A stretch of 64,000 bases of DNA from Acidianus sp. HS-5 (lineage in GTDB: Archaea > Thermoproteota > Thermoprotei_A > Sulfolobales > Sulfolobaceae): positions 2,108,001 through 2,172,000 of the forward strand of contig NZ_AP025245.1 in assembly GCF_021655615.1 (NCBI RefSeq), written 5' to 3'. The position numbers and the translations under genes were made by a program. Positions 45,910 through 54,362 of this stretch are shown in pieces; positions within the stretch are counted from its first letter, which is position 1, and the number at the start of each line of letters is the position of its first letter. The notes under the pieces were generated by a model. It worked only from the letters and a program-made list of their open reading frames with translations, did no database searches and had not been told where the DNA came from.

Positions 45910-46683
45910 TCATGTAGTCCAATTTGGCTTTCTTTTTTCTACGAATGCTTTCATACCCTCCTTTCCATCTGCACTTGCTAAAGTAACATAAAATTGTCTC
46001 CTCTCAAAATCAAGCCCTTGCGATAGTATTGTATCGAGAGCTCTACTTACAGACTCTTTAGCCAACTCTTCGGCAAAACCTGATCTTGATGCTATCTCAT
46101 TGGCCAATCTTATAGCTTCGTCTACTAACGCTTCGTCTGGGACTACTTTAGTTACTAGGCCTCTCCTATAGGCTTCCCATGCTGAGATCATTTTTCCAGT
46201 TAATACCATCTCCATTGCTTTGTATTTACCTATAGTTCTAGTTAATCTTTGAGTACCCCCAGCACCAGGCATAATTCCTAGGTTTATTTCTGGCTGACCA
46301 AGGGTAGCGCTCTCAGCAGCTATTATAATATCACAAGCCATGGCTAACTCGAGTCCGCCACCAGCGGTAATGCCGTTAAGTGTTGCAATGACAGGCTTTC
46401 TAAAAGTTCTTAATCTTTCCCACATTGGCATGTGACCCCTTCTTACTACTTCTTCTATAGGCATGTTAGACATCTCTGCAACGTCCGCACCAGCACAGAA
46501 TGCTCTTCCATTTCCAGTTAAGATTACAGCTTTAACTCCGTCCTTTTCAGCTTGGTCGAATGCTTTGACGAAATCCCCTACCATTTCCATATTAATTGCA
46601 TTCAGTTTCTCCGGTCTGTTAAGTCTAATAATAGCAATGTCTCCTAATTTCTCGTACAGCACTGTATTAGTCAATTTACTCAC
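45910..46683 (-). CDS. Enoyl-CoA hydratase (crotonase family)
   Basis: This 257-residue crotonase-fold enzyme adds water to 2-enoyl-CoA. Oxyanion-hole segments are GNGRAFCAGADVAEM near 55-70 and ITAGGGLELAMACDIIIA near 104-122. The catalytic Glu region LGQPEINLGIMPGAGGTQRLTR near 128-150 has both glutamate-region features expected of a true hydratase. The C-terminal helix is complete. It overlaps the upstream PaaG-like gene by 8 bp. It could act on straight-chain acyl-CoA or ring-opened aryl-CoA products. Confidence 0.9.
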   Translation of the reverse strand: MSKLTNTVLYEKLGDIAIIRLNRPEKLNAINMEMVGDFVKAFDQAEKDGVKAVILTGNGRAFCAGADVAEMSNMPIEEVVRRGHMPMWERLRTFRKPVIATLNGITAGGGLELAMACDIIIAAESATLGQPEINLGIMPGAGGTQRLTRTIGKYKAMEMVLTGKMISAWEAYRRGLVTKVVPDEALVDEAIRLANEIASRSGFAEELAKESVSRALDTILSQGLDFERRQFYVTLASADGKEGMKAFVEKRKPNWTT

Positions 46684-47431
46684 CTCTAAATTGAGGTTGT
46701 CTTTTCTCGAGAAAGGCCTTTACACCTTCAGCAAAATCTTGAGTTTTACCTAGGGCGCCTTGCATTGCCGCTTCATAATCTAAGAACTCTTCAAGATCGT
46801 AGTATAAGGCTCTATTTATTAATCTCTTACTTGCAGAGTAACTTTTGAATTGTCCGCTAGCAATTTTTTCTGCAATATTAAATGCCTCTTTTAACGGATC
46901 TTCAACTACTTGAAATAATCCCATCTTTTCAGCTTCTTCTCCAGTAAATTCTCCTCCAATTAGCAAATACTTCTCCGCTTTTACGCCGGCTAATCTTAAC
47001 ATCATTATAGCTAAGCCACTATCTGGGGCTAACCCGATGTTATGGAAAGCTGTTACGAACCTTGAATCCTTAGTAGTAAATCTAAGATCTGTTGCTAAGG
47101 CCAGGCTAATTCCTGCCCCCGCTGCTATCCCTTTAACTGCAGATATGAAAATTTTTGGTGAAAACTTAATCTCCTTTATGATTACGTGGAATGAGCTTCT
47201 TAAGTCTTCAGATATGTCGTTACTCATAGAGGACAAATCAGCACCTACACTAAATGCCCTTCCAGCACCGGCAATTATAGCTACTCTCTTTTCTGAATTT
47301 CTATTAAAATCTCTGACTGTCTTTATTAGAGAATCTCTTAATTCTTTATTCATTGCATTTAATTTTTCTGGTCTATTTAATGTGATTAGAAGTATTTTCC
47401 CGTGATCCTCTATCTGAATCCCCGAACTCAT
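46676..47431 (-). CDS. PaaG-like enoyl-CoA isomerase (crotonase family)
   Basis: This 251-residue paralogue of its neighbour has the oxyanion segments GRAFSVGADLSSM near 57-69 and AAGAGISLALATDLRF near 103-118. Where hydratases have the two catalytic glutamates it reads FVTAFHNIGLAPDSGLAIMMLRLAG. That segment, with Asp in PDSG, matches ring-1,2-epoxyphenylacetyl-CoA isomerase (PaaG) and related 2,3-3,2 isomerases. It probably shifts double bonds or opens an epoxide rather than hydrating. It is the first gene of the minus-strand pair, divergent from the thiolase operon. Confidence 0.85.
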   Translation of the reverse strand: MSSGIQIEDHGKILLITLNRPEKLNAMNKELRDSLIKTVRDFNRNSEKRVAIIAGAGRAFSVGADLSSMSNDISEDLRSSFHVIIKEIKFSPKIFISAVKGIAAGAGISLALATDLRFTTKDSRFVTAFHNIGLAPDSGLAIMMLRLAGVKAEKYLLIGGEFTGEEAEKMGLFQVVEDPLKEAFNIAEKIASGQFKSYSASKRLINRALYYDLEEFLDYEAAMQGALGKTQDFAEGVKAFLEKRQPQFRGE

Positions 47432-47560
47432 TGATAATATATATACTCACTGATTTATATTTCTAGCTTAATTTATATCATTTAGAATTAAAGAAATGAA
47501 TAGATACATGTTTAATTTTATATTTAAATATTTTCAAGTTAAAATATTCTGGTAATAAAG

Positions 47561-47570
47561 TTTATAAATA
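47561..47570 (+). promoter_or_regulatory. TATA box of the thiolase operon
   Basis: TTTATAAATA is centred about 26 nt before the thiolase ATG at 47591, indicating a leaderless transcript. The 160-bp divergent gap to the PaaG-like gene also holds the oppositely directed promoter. Confidence 0.65.
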
Positions 47571-47590
47571 ATTTAAACATCATTTAACTT

Positions 47591-48754
47591 ATGAATAGAA
47601 AGGTTGGAATTATCGGTGTAGGAATGAGTAAATTCGGTAAAAGAAATGACGTAACGGTTAGAGAACTATCCTGGGAGGCAGTTAAGGAGGCCTTTGAAGA
47701 TTCTGGACTAACACAGAGAGATGTTCAACTAACAGTAATAGGAAGTACTGCCTATAGGGGAACTGAAATTTATCCTGCCCCTCCAGTCTCGGAGTACTGT
47801 GATTTAATAGGCAAGTCTCCCTTAAGAGTTGAAGCTGCTTGTGCAACCGGAAGTTCCGCGATCTTTACCGCGGTCAATACTATTGCGTCTGGACTAGTTG
47901 ACCTTGCTCTTGTTATTGGCGTAGATAAGATGACAGAAGTTGATACTGCAACGTCATTAGCAATAGGAGGAAGAGGAGGAAATTACTATTGGGAATTTCA
48001 GATGTACGGAACTACATTCCCTACTTATTATGCTTTATACGCTACAAGACATATGGCTTTGTTCGGAACTAAGGAAGAGGATATGGCTTTAGCGGCTGTA
48101 AAGGCTCACAAATACGCCTCGTACAATGAGAAGGCTCATTTTAGAAATAGGATTACTGTAGAGGATGTGCTCAAATCTAGAGTTATATCTTGGCCCATAA
48201 AATTGCTTGATTCTTCCCCAATTAGTGACGGAGCCTCTGCAGTCATTCTAGCATCTGAAGAAAAGATTAGAGAATTGAAGATTGATACTCCAATCTGGAT
48301 TAGAGCGATAGGTTACGGTAGCGATACGTCTTATATAGCAGCTAGGGGCGAGTGGGTAGGGCTTAACGCTGCTAGAGAGGCAGCATATATGGCGTATAAA
48401 ATGAGCGGTTATTCACCCCAAGATGTAGAATATGCTACTGTCCATGATTGTTTTACAATAGCGGAGATAATGGCTTACGAAGATCTTGGTTTCGTGGAGA
48501 AGGGAAAAGGCACGAGTTTACTTAGAGAAGGGCAGACAGAAAAAGGAGGAAAGATCGCTGTAAATTTATTCGGTGGCTTAAAGGCTAAAGGCCATCCTCT
48601 TGGTGCTACTGGAGTAGCAATGGCCTATGAGATAACTAAGCAGTTAAGGGAAGAAGCCGGTCCAGTTCAACACTCCTTCAAGAAATATGTTGCACTATCT
48701 CACAACGTAGGTGGGACAGGTCATTACGCATTTGTTAGCATTTACAGTAGGTGA
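47591..48754 (+). CDS. Thiolase-superfamily protein (SCP2/acetyl-CoA acetyltransferase type)
   Basis: This 387-residue enzyme should cleave or form 3-oxoacyl-CoA. The acylated Cys is in EAACATGSSA near residues 84-93, and the active-site His residues lie in ATVHDCFTIAE near 282-292 and KAKGHPLGATG near 334-344. A final HNVGGTG loop is near 375. This SCP2-like subtype in archaea regularly works with a DUF35 partner, encoded right after it. Archaeal relatives serve fatty-acid, mevalonate or aromatic pathways; the neighbours here favour catabolism. Its stop overlaps the start region of the DUF35 gene. Confidence 0.9.
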   Translation: MNRKVGIIGVGMSKFGKRNDVTVRELSWEAVKEAFEDSGLTQRDVQLTVIGSTAYRGTEIYPAPPVSEYCDLIGKSPLRVEAACATGSSAIFTAVNTIASGLVDLALVIGVDKMTEVDTATSLAIGGRGGNYYWEFQMYGTTFPTYYALYATRHMALFGTKEEDMALAAVKAHKYASYNEKAHFRNRITVEDVLKSRVISWPIKLLDSSPISDGASAVILASEEKIRELKIDTPIWIRAIGYGSDTSYIAARGEWVGLNAAREAAYMAYKMSGYSPQDVEYATVHDCFTIAEIMAYEDLGFVEKGKGTSLLREGQTEKGGKIAVNLFGGLKAKGHPLGATGVAMAYEITKQLREEAGPVQHSFKKYVALSHNVGGTGHYAFVSIYSR

Positions 48755-48759
48755 GAGTT

Positions 48760-49149
48760 ATGGATGGAATTCCCCTTATTATGAAATATACTTTACCTGC
48801 TGAAGAATTATACAAGCCATTTTGGGAGGGACTGAAAAGAGGAGAGATATTGGGAACTAGATGTAAGAAGTGTGGGACATTGTATTTTCCTCCGCAAAAG
48901 GATTGTCCTAAATGTATGGCTTCAGATATGGAATGGATGGATATAGGGAAGGTGGGAGAAGTTATGACGTATAGTATAGTACTCCAGAAGCCTCAAGGCT
49001 TTGAGAATTTTAGTGATTACACAATAGGGATAGTAAGAACTGAAAAAGGAATTGATTTAATGTGCTGGGTTATTGGAACTCCAAAAGTAGGAGCAAAGGT
49101 ATTTCTAACCTCTGATGGACAACGTGTTTTATGCAAGGTGAGATCTTGA
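48760..49149 (+). CDS. DUF35 zinc-ribbon/OB-fold acyl-CoA-associated protein
   Basis: DUF35 proteins bind the thiolase and help channel acyl-CoA. This 129-residue protein has a helical N-terminus, the zinc ribbon RCKKCGTLYFPPQKDCPKC near 38-56, and an OB-fold with VMTYSIVLQKP. I choose ATG 48760 because GGTGAG lies 4 nt upstream; GTG 48751, overlapping the thiolase stop, would add three residues. It overlaps the CoA ligase gene by 19 bp. Confidence 0.88.
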   Translation: MDGIPLIMKYTLPAEELYKPFWEGLKRGEILGTRCKKCGTLYFPPQKDCPKCMASDMEWMDIGKVGEVMTYSIVLQKPQGFENFSDYTIGIVRTEKGIDLMCWVIGTPKVGAKVFLTSDGQRVLCKVRS

Positions 49150-50429
49150 TCTTATATGACGAAACTGATCCCAATGGTCTAACTAAAGAGGAGATAAGAG
49201 AAATACAGAACTTCAGATTCAGAAGAATGATAAAGAAGGTATACGAAAAAAGTCCTTTTTATCATAGAATAATGAAAGAAAGGGGACTTACGCCAGACGA
49301 TTTTAAAACTCCAGAGGATTTAGTTAAGATGCCGTTTACAACTAAGGATGACTTGAGAAAATATGCTTATCCTTACGGAGGTGACTTCCTAACAGTGCCA
49401 TTAGATGAGCTTGTAGGTTGGCATATGACAAGCGGTACTACTGGAGTGCCCACGGTTGGGCCTTATACTTCTTCAGATATTGAATTATGGGCTAATTTAG
49501 TTGCTAGATGTCTTAGGGCTGCAGGAGTGGCTAAGAATGATATTGTAGCTAATATTTACGGTTATGGGTTATTTACTGGAGGTATAGGATTGCACATAGG
49601 AATACAGAAGATAGGAGCAAAGGTGATTCCTTGGAGTGCAGGTAGGACTGAGGCTTTAGTTAAGGCATTAAAAGACTTTAGAGCAACCGTCATAACTGGT
49701 ACTCCTTCATATAACTTATATGTAGCTGAGAAGATCAGAGAGGCAGAGATAGATCCAGAAAAAGATTTAAACCTACGTCTTGCAATCCCTGGGGCTGAGG
49801 CAATGACTAAGGAGATGCTAAGTAGAATTGAGAAAGAATTGGCTCTAACGTCTCATGGTGGGGGAGCTAGAGAGATTTACGGATTAACTGAGGCAATAGG
49901 ACCAGGCGTTGCTCAGGAGTGCCCTCAAGACAACCATGAAAAAATGCATATATGGACTGATCACTTTTACGTTGAGATAGTTAATCCAGAGACGGGGGAA
50001 AGAGTAGGGGAAGGCGAGGAAGGAGAACTCGTAATAACGCATTTAACAAGAGAAGGTATGCCACTAATTAGGTATAGGACTAAGGATATTACAAAACTTG
50101 AGGAGAGTAATGATGATATTCCCTTTCCAACTATCAGCATTATTAAGGGCAGAGTAGATGATGTAGTATTTTACAAGGGTGTGAAGATCTATCCTACGGC
50201 CATAAATGAAGTACTAATGAGATACCCAGAGATAAAGGAATATCAAATAGTATTAATGAAAGAACCGGCAAAATTCGAGGTACTAATAGAGACTGATAAG
50301 CCTTCTGAAGAGTTGCGAAAGAAAATAGCAGCTGATATTGAAGCAGTAACATTTGTCCACGTAAATATTCAGTTCGTTAGCGGATTACCGAGATGGGAAG
50401 GCAAGTCCAAGAGAGTCGTTGTAAAATGA
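49131..50429 (+). CDS. Phenylacetate-CoA ligase-like adenylating enzyme (PaaK family)
   Basis: This 432-residue ANL-superfamily enzyme activates an aryl or acyl acid with ATP and CoA. PaaK-type features are the opening FRFRRMIKKVYEKSPFYHRIM, the P-loop-like HMTSGTTGVPTVG near 100-112, YGYGLFTGGIGLHIG near 145-160, the adenylation motif REIYGLTEAIGPG near 246-258, and the hinge RGRVDDVVFYKGVKIYP near 342-358. The length matches PaaK. Substrate could be phenylacetate or other aryl acids. It ends the thiolase operon. Confidence 0.9.
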   Translation: MQGEILILYDETDPNGLTKEEIREIQNFRFRRMIKKVYEKSPFYHRIMKERGLTPDDFKTPEDLVKMPFTTKDDLRKYAYPYGGDFLTVPLDELVGWHMTSGTTGVPTVGPYTSSDIELWANLVARCLRAAGVAKNDIVANIYGYGLFTGGIGLHIGIQKIGAKVIPWSAGRTEALVKALKDFRATVITGTPSYNLYVAEKIREAEIDPEKDLNLRLAIPGAEAMTKEMLSRIEKELALTSHGGGAREIYGLTEAIGPGVAQECPQDNHEKMHIWTDHFYVEIVNPETGERVGEGEEGELVITHLTREGMPLIRYRTKDITKLEESNDDIPFPTISIIKGRVDDVVFYKGVKIYPTAINEVLMRYPEIKEYQIVLMKEPAKFEVLIETDKPSEELRKKIAADIEAVTFVHVNIQFVSGLPRWEGKSKRVVVK

Positions 50430-50579
50430 TGCCATTTTGCAAATCTTCTTTACTTATTTCCAATTTATATTGGTATATCGAGGATTTTATCACATTAAGG
50501 AATAAATATGTGAAAGTTTTGATTCATTTATTCTTCATTCAAAAAAGAGGGCAAAATTTAGAGGAGAATAGCTAAATAT

Positions 50580-51158
50580 ATGACAAGAAAAATACTAATT
50601 ATGGTCATGAACTTCTTAAAATATTCTGGAATTGTAGCAGCCTTATTAGCATGGTTAGTTATATTTCTCAGTATTTCTATTAATCCATGGTTTATTTTCA
50701 CGAGGAATGCATTTAGCGATTTAGGAGGATCAATGGCCAGAGATCCGTGGCTATATAATTATGGCCTCGTGGTAGTAGCAATATTTACTTTTTTATATGG
50801 TATTTATTTAGTGATAATTAATGAAGGAAAAATAGAAGTAGTGGGTTCTTCATTTATTATGGTAGCAGCAATATTTCTCGCATTAATAGGTATCTATCAT
50901 GAGGGAACATATCCCCATGTTTTTGTCTCTATGTGGTTTTTTATTCAATTTGACATAGCAGTTTTAACGTATGGAATAGGAATATTTATGAAACTGAGAA
51001 AGCTGGGTATCTCTATGATACTCTTGTCTATAATTGCTCCTCTAGTAGCCGCAATAATTCCTTGGCCTTCCACTGCAACTATAGAGGCATGGGGAATTTC
51101 AGCTATAGATGCATGGGTAGTGCTGTCATATTTAAGCATTAGAGCTAAGGAAAAATAA
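50580..51158 (+). CDS. DUF998-like membrane protein
   Basis: This 192-residue protein has six membrane helices. The pattern NPWFIFTRNAFSDLGGSMARDPWLYNYGLV near residues 36-65 resembles DUF998 proteins, in which the N-x-x-SDLG motif after helix one is conserved. Function of the family is unknown. ATGs at 50601 and 50610 are alternative starts that would trim a basic N-terminus. It stands alone about 150 bp after the CoA ligase gene. Confidence 0.65.
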   Translation: MTRKILIMVMNFLKYSGIVAALLAWLVIFLSISINPWFIFTRNAFSDLGGSMARDPWLYNYGLVVVAIFTFLYGIYLVIINEGKIEVVGSSFIMVAAIFLALIGIYHEGTYPHVFVSMWFFIQFDIAVLTYGIGIFMKLRKLGISMILLSIIAPLVAAIIPWPSTATIEAWGISAIDAWVVLSYLSIRAKEK

Positions 51159-51225
51159 ATTTTGGGTATAAAAACTTAATTGATCATTAAATTTTATATT
51201 TTTGGATTTTACTCGTCATGAATAT

Positions 51226-51885
51226 TTATGCTTTCTTTAAATAATATTTGGCGAGCAGAAATCCAATTATACCTGCAATGAAAGCTGGTACTGCTAAAGC
51301 AAAATAACTATTGATATGTGATAAGTCTACATAAGCAGTAAGCGAATCTATAAAGCCTAGAGGAGCTATTGTGAGGATGAATTTCGCATCTTTCTTCCAG
51401 AAGCTTAAATAAGCAGATACTCCCCAAGCGTAATGTAGGAATAAGGAACTGAGTCTATCCATTATTCTTCCTGTAATAACTACTGCTAAAGGTTCGTTTA
51501 AAAGAGGTGATATTAAAGTTAGATTATAATTTGCAGGTAAAGCTATTGCAGATACTATTCCTAAAAGACCTACTAAAAATCCATTCTCCCAAAAGGCTAA
51601 AGATACTCCGTAAGTTTGAGGATTTTGCTTAACAAAGCGTACAAACAAATAAGCAAATCCGGGCTCTGTAACCGCAGTTAAGATACCGTAGGCTAAATAA
51701 GTCTGTATTTGAGGAGTTTGGAAGAAGTGTAAGAAAGAGACCTGCACGATTTCCTTAGTTATTATCGCTGAGAAATATGCTCCACCAGCTATTAATAAAA
51801 TTTTCAAATCTCTTTTTACTAAAAAAAGAGGAACTATTCCTATTATTAACGCTATCAGTGCAAGGATTAAAAATTCAGTATTCAT
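51226..51885 (-). CDS. Polytopic membrane protein, possible PrsW/YhfC-like
   Basis: This 219-residue protein has seven or eight helices with polar residues inside the membrane: KEIVQVSFLHFF near 45-56, TAVTEPGFAYLFVRF near 71-85, SLAFWENGFLVG near 96-107 and RLSSLFLHYAWGVSAY near 143-158. Pairs of Glu and a late His recall glutamic intramembrane proteases and their YhfC relatives. I hold this at low confidence. It lies 20 bp downstream of the winged-helix regulator on the same strand. Confidence 0.5.
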   Translation of the reverse strand: MNTEFLILALIALIIGIVPLFLVKRDLKILLIAGGAYFSAIITKEIVQVSFLHFFQTPQIQTYLAYGILTAVTEPGFAYLFVRFVKQNPQTYGVSLAFWENGFLVGLLGIVSAIALPANYNLTLISPLLNEPLAVVITGRIMDRLSSLFLHYAWGVSAYLSFWKKDAKFILTIAPLGFIDSLTAYVDLSHINSYFALAVPAFIAGIIGFLLAKYYLKKA

Positions 51886-51905
51886 AATGGAAGAGCAACT
51901 TACAT

Positions 51906-52424
51906 TTATTTAACGTTCACTTTCAGAGATGAAAAGAGAAAATTTCTTGCCTTCTCTAGTAAATCCTTTATCTCACTCTCGTTCTCAAGTACTACTTCAA
52001 AGTTGGAAAGTACGTCAAGTACTATAGCATAATCTATGGGATCTACATTAGAAGGTATTTCGTTGTATATCTTAGTTTTCCTCATAGACTTTTCTCTCAG
52101 CTCAAGTATTCTTTGATAAATTTCCTTAACCTCCGGGTCTTTAGGTACTAAATCTGGAGAGAAAGGTAAAGCATAATATAAGGCTTTAGCCCTGTAAAAT
52201 ACCGTCTTAAAATTCCTTCTTCTTTCAGTTTTTACTATTTCAATAAGTCCACTATTTTCGAGCTTCTTAAGTCTCCTCCATACGGTAGATATAGGAATTT
52301 TTGTTTTTTCAGAAATTTGAGTAGAATTCAATTCCTCGTTTATCAAAAGTTGAACTATCTTGATATTAATAGAGTCCAAAAGTAAATCTGCTTGCTCTTT
52401 ATTTACAATTAACATTCTTTGCAT
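51906..52424 (-). CDS. ArsR-type winged-helix regulator
   Basis: This 172-residue regulator has a winged helix at residues 15-70 (INIKIVQLLINEELNSTQISEKTKIPISTVWRRLKKLENSGLIEIVKTERR) and a helical C-terminal half that likely mediates dimerisation. No metal-binding Cys cluster is seen, so it is not a classic arsenic sensor. It starts at ATG 52424 and probably forms an operon with the downstream membrane protein. Confidence 0.78.
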   Translation of the reverse strand: MQRMLIVNKEQADLLLDSINIKIVQLLINEELNSTQISEKTKIPISTVWRRLKKLENSGLIEIVKTERRRNFKTVFYRAKALYYALPFSPDLVPKDPEVKEIYQRILELREKSMRKTKIYNEIPSNVDPIDYAIVLDVLSNFEVVLENESEIKDLLEKARNFLFSSLKVNVK

Positions 52425-52508
52425 ATCTATTATATTATATATGGATATATTAAAATTCTTTATAAGTTAAGAATAGAGAGAAGGGATAGTAGATCTATTA
52501 CCTAATTA

Positions 52509-52663
52509 TATGCTAATTTCGGATTAGCTATAGCAGTTGGCTTCGGCGGTATGATGGGTTAATAGCAGTATTACTTACACTGCTTCTAGTAAGGGAAACT
52601 AAAAGAAAATCTTTAGAAGAATCCTCGGAAGAGTATATGTTCTTTAATATAGAGAATCCATAA
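52509..52663 (+). pseudogene. Remnant of an MFS transporter C-terminus
   Basis: The frame from 52509 reads YANFGLAIAVGFGGMMG before a TAA, and the adjacent frame continues LIAVLLTLLLVRETKRKSLEESSEEY to a stop at 52663. The last part matches the familiar ending of sugar-type MFS transporters (RETKxKSLEE). A one-base shift near 52555-52560 separates the two pieces. The rest of the gene is missing upstream, so this is a fragment left after deletion. Confidence 0.6.
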
Positions 52664-52698
52664 TAAAAATCTCTTATTTAAATGATTTTTTAAACTAT

Positions 52699-53283
52699 TT
52701 ATTTTAATTTGTATCCACAATTTGGACAATAATTAGGCGAGCCATTAAGCAGATATCCGCAATTTGGACAGTATCTGTATTGTTTGGACATTGCGTTAGT
52801 AGTCAATATTTGACCTATTTGCTGATAGGACATAATAACTTGCTGTATTTGGGATAAGATCTTATCCTCTTCCTCGTAACTACCCAAAACACTTGCTATA
52901 TCTACTCCTGCAAATGTCCCTGAGAGAAGTGTTAACCATTTATTATGCAGGACCGTATCAGACAAAGTTCCTACACCTCCTTCAACTCCTGTCCACTCAA
53001 GCTGTTGTTTTGCGCTTATTATACCGGATTCTATGAGTACCTGGTTTTGATTTTGGCAGATCTTTACAACGTAGTAATGACCTCTTATTCCTCTAGCATG
53101 AATCTGTAGTAATAAAATGCTAGGGCTGGTAGTACTTGTAACAGACATTCCTTCACTTCTTAATAGTAATTTCAAATCCTGAGAGAGTCTTCTTATATTG
53201 AGAGGATTAGCCACGTTAAGCCAGACAGTCTTTCTTGCTATGCCTACTGGCTGGCATACCATTGATTGTATATTGTTTGACAT
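52699..53283 (-). CDS. Zinc-ribbon protein of unknown function
   Basis: This 194-residue protein has a beta-rich N-terminal domain (about 15-120) with a long helical segment after it (SYEEEDKILSQIQQVIMSYQQ). It ends in a double-CxxC zinc ribbon (YCPNCGYLLNGSPNYCPNCGY, residues 171-191). Tail ribbons of this type occur on many Sulfolobales proteins of unknown role. The gene at 53942 shows the same domain flavour (amphipathic strands plus an LQSDG opening) and may belong to a related family. Confidence 0.65.
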   Translation of the reverse strand: MSNNIQSMVCQPVGIARKTVWLNVANPLNIRRLSQDLKLLLRSEGMSVTSTTSPSILLLQIHARGIRGHYYVVKICQNQNQVLIESGIISAKQQLEWTGVEGGVGTLSDTVLHNKWLTLLSGTFAGVDIASVLGSYEEEDKILSQIQQVIMSYQQIGQILTTNAMSKQYRYCPNCGYLLNGSPNYCPNCGYKLK

Positions 53284-53418
53284 GTTCGATATAAAATATG
53301 TTTCTAGTTATTTAAAAGATATGATGACTATTTCTGTCCTCTTGTTAAAAGAATTATCTAGAATGTTTAATAACATTCATAAAAAATTTAATACAAAATT
53401 TTTTCCTTAATGTAGACC

Positions 53419-53810
53419 ATGAATATTGGCATAAGTGCGGAGGTTTACTATAATGATGCTGAGGAGCTTTTGGATAAGGGTGATCTTGTTCAAGCTTGTG
53501 ATAAGTATTATAAAGCTTCAGATGAATCTATTAAGCTATTAGTTATTGAGAACAACTTGAAAGATATTATAAAAACTGTTGAAAAGAAGGGAAGATGAGA
53601 GAGTGAAGATTTATTTAAAGTGTGTAAGTTATTAAGGTCTAAGAATGTTGAGACACTGAAGTTTTGGACAAGTGCTTGGATTCTTCACGTTGATTTCATG
53701 AGATGGACTTGAGTGAAAAAGAAGTTAAGAAATTAAAGGAAGACGTAAAAACTAATTTCTATCGTGAATATCTAGTGAAGTTTTTATTTGAATTAATTTA
53801 TTTTCAATAA
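53419..53810 (+). pseudogene. PaREP1-family gene, disrupted
   Basis: The ORF opens MNIGISAEVYYNDAEELLDKGDLVQACDKYYKASDESIKLL, split as family motifs of PaREP1 (HEPN-like helical) proteins common in thermophilic archaea. It stops at TGA 53596-53598 right after KKGR, where Trp is expected. The same frame resumes ESEDLFKVCKLL...FWTSAWILHV, then a shift near 53691 moves to FHEMDLSEKEVKKLKEDV and the real stop at 53810. Two lesions mean it is not simply translated. Flanking accessory DNA fits gene decay. Confidence 0.7.
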
Positions 53811-53941
53811 ATAATATGTTAGACGGCATGTCAATTTTATTCTTACGATAATCTTTTCAAGAATTGTGTTTTTGTGATAAAATATGCTTTTTAGTTGATT
53901 GTATTGGAAAATTTTTTAATAGTGCTCTAATACAATAGAGT

Positions 53942-54331
53942 ATGGGAGTATTTAAAAAAGAAAAAATATATCCTGGTCAGCACAACTTAGAAGCAATAAT
54001 TCAAGAATTTACCCAATACCTACAGAGCGATGGATGGAAGGTTCAACAGAAGGCTGAAGGAAATATAGCAGTAATCCAAGCTCAAAAAGGCGGAATATTT
54101 AGGGACATATTCGCTGCGGACAGAGCGCTACAATTCTCCTTTGAGCAAACTCCTGACGGATTAAAAGTTACTGTTGGAGTAGGCAAGTGGGCTCAGAACT
54201 TAGCAGTTACTGCAGTCGAGACAATAATTTATGTACCGTTCTTGGCAATAGATGTTCCAGAAATGCTTTGGACAGAGCATATAGAATCTAATCTAATGAA
54301 AGAACTGGACAGAATAGCTTCGTCCACATAA
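53942..54331 (+). CDS. Conserved small protein of unknown function
   Basis: This 129-residue protein begins GVFKKEKIYPGQHNLEAIIQEFTQYLQSDGWKVQ, a helix-strand opening seen in small proteins of unknown function that bind phospholipid or act near zinc-ribbon partners. Strands continue to residue 70, and a hydrophobic segment TAVETIIYVPFLAIDVPEML near 90-109 follows. TATA-like TTTTTTAATAG lies about 26 nt upstream, so the gene is leaderless and probably expressed. Function unknown. Confidence 0.6.
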   Translation: MGVFKKEKIYPGQHNLEAIIQEFTQYLQSDGWKVQQKAEGNIAVIQAQKGGIFRDIFAADRALQFSFEQTPDGLKVTVGVGKWAQNLAVTAVETIIYVPFLAIDVPEMLWTEHIESNLMKELDRIASST

Positions 54332-54362
54332 TTTTATTATTTTTTAATAGTAGGATGTCTTT

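Noticed and set aside
50393..50575. A 60-residue ORF after the CoA ligase
   Set aside because: It begins inside the ligase gene in another frame and has no family character or start signal.
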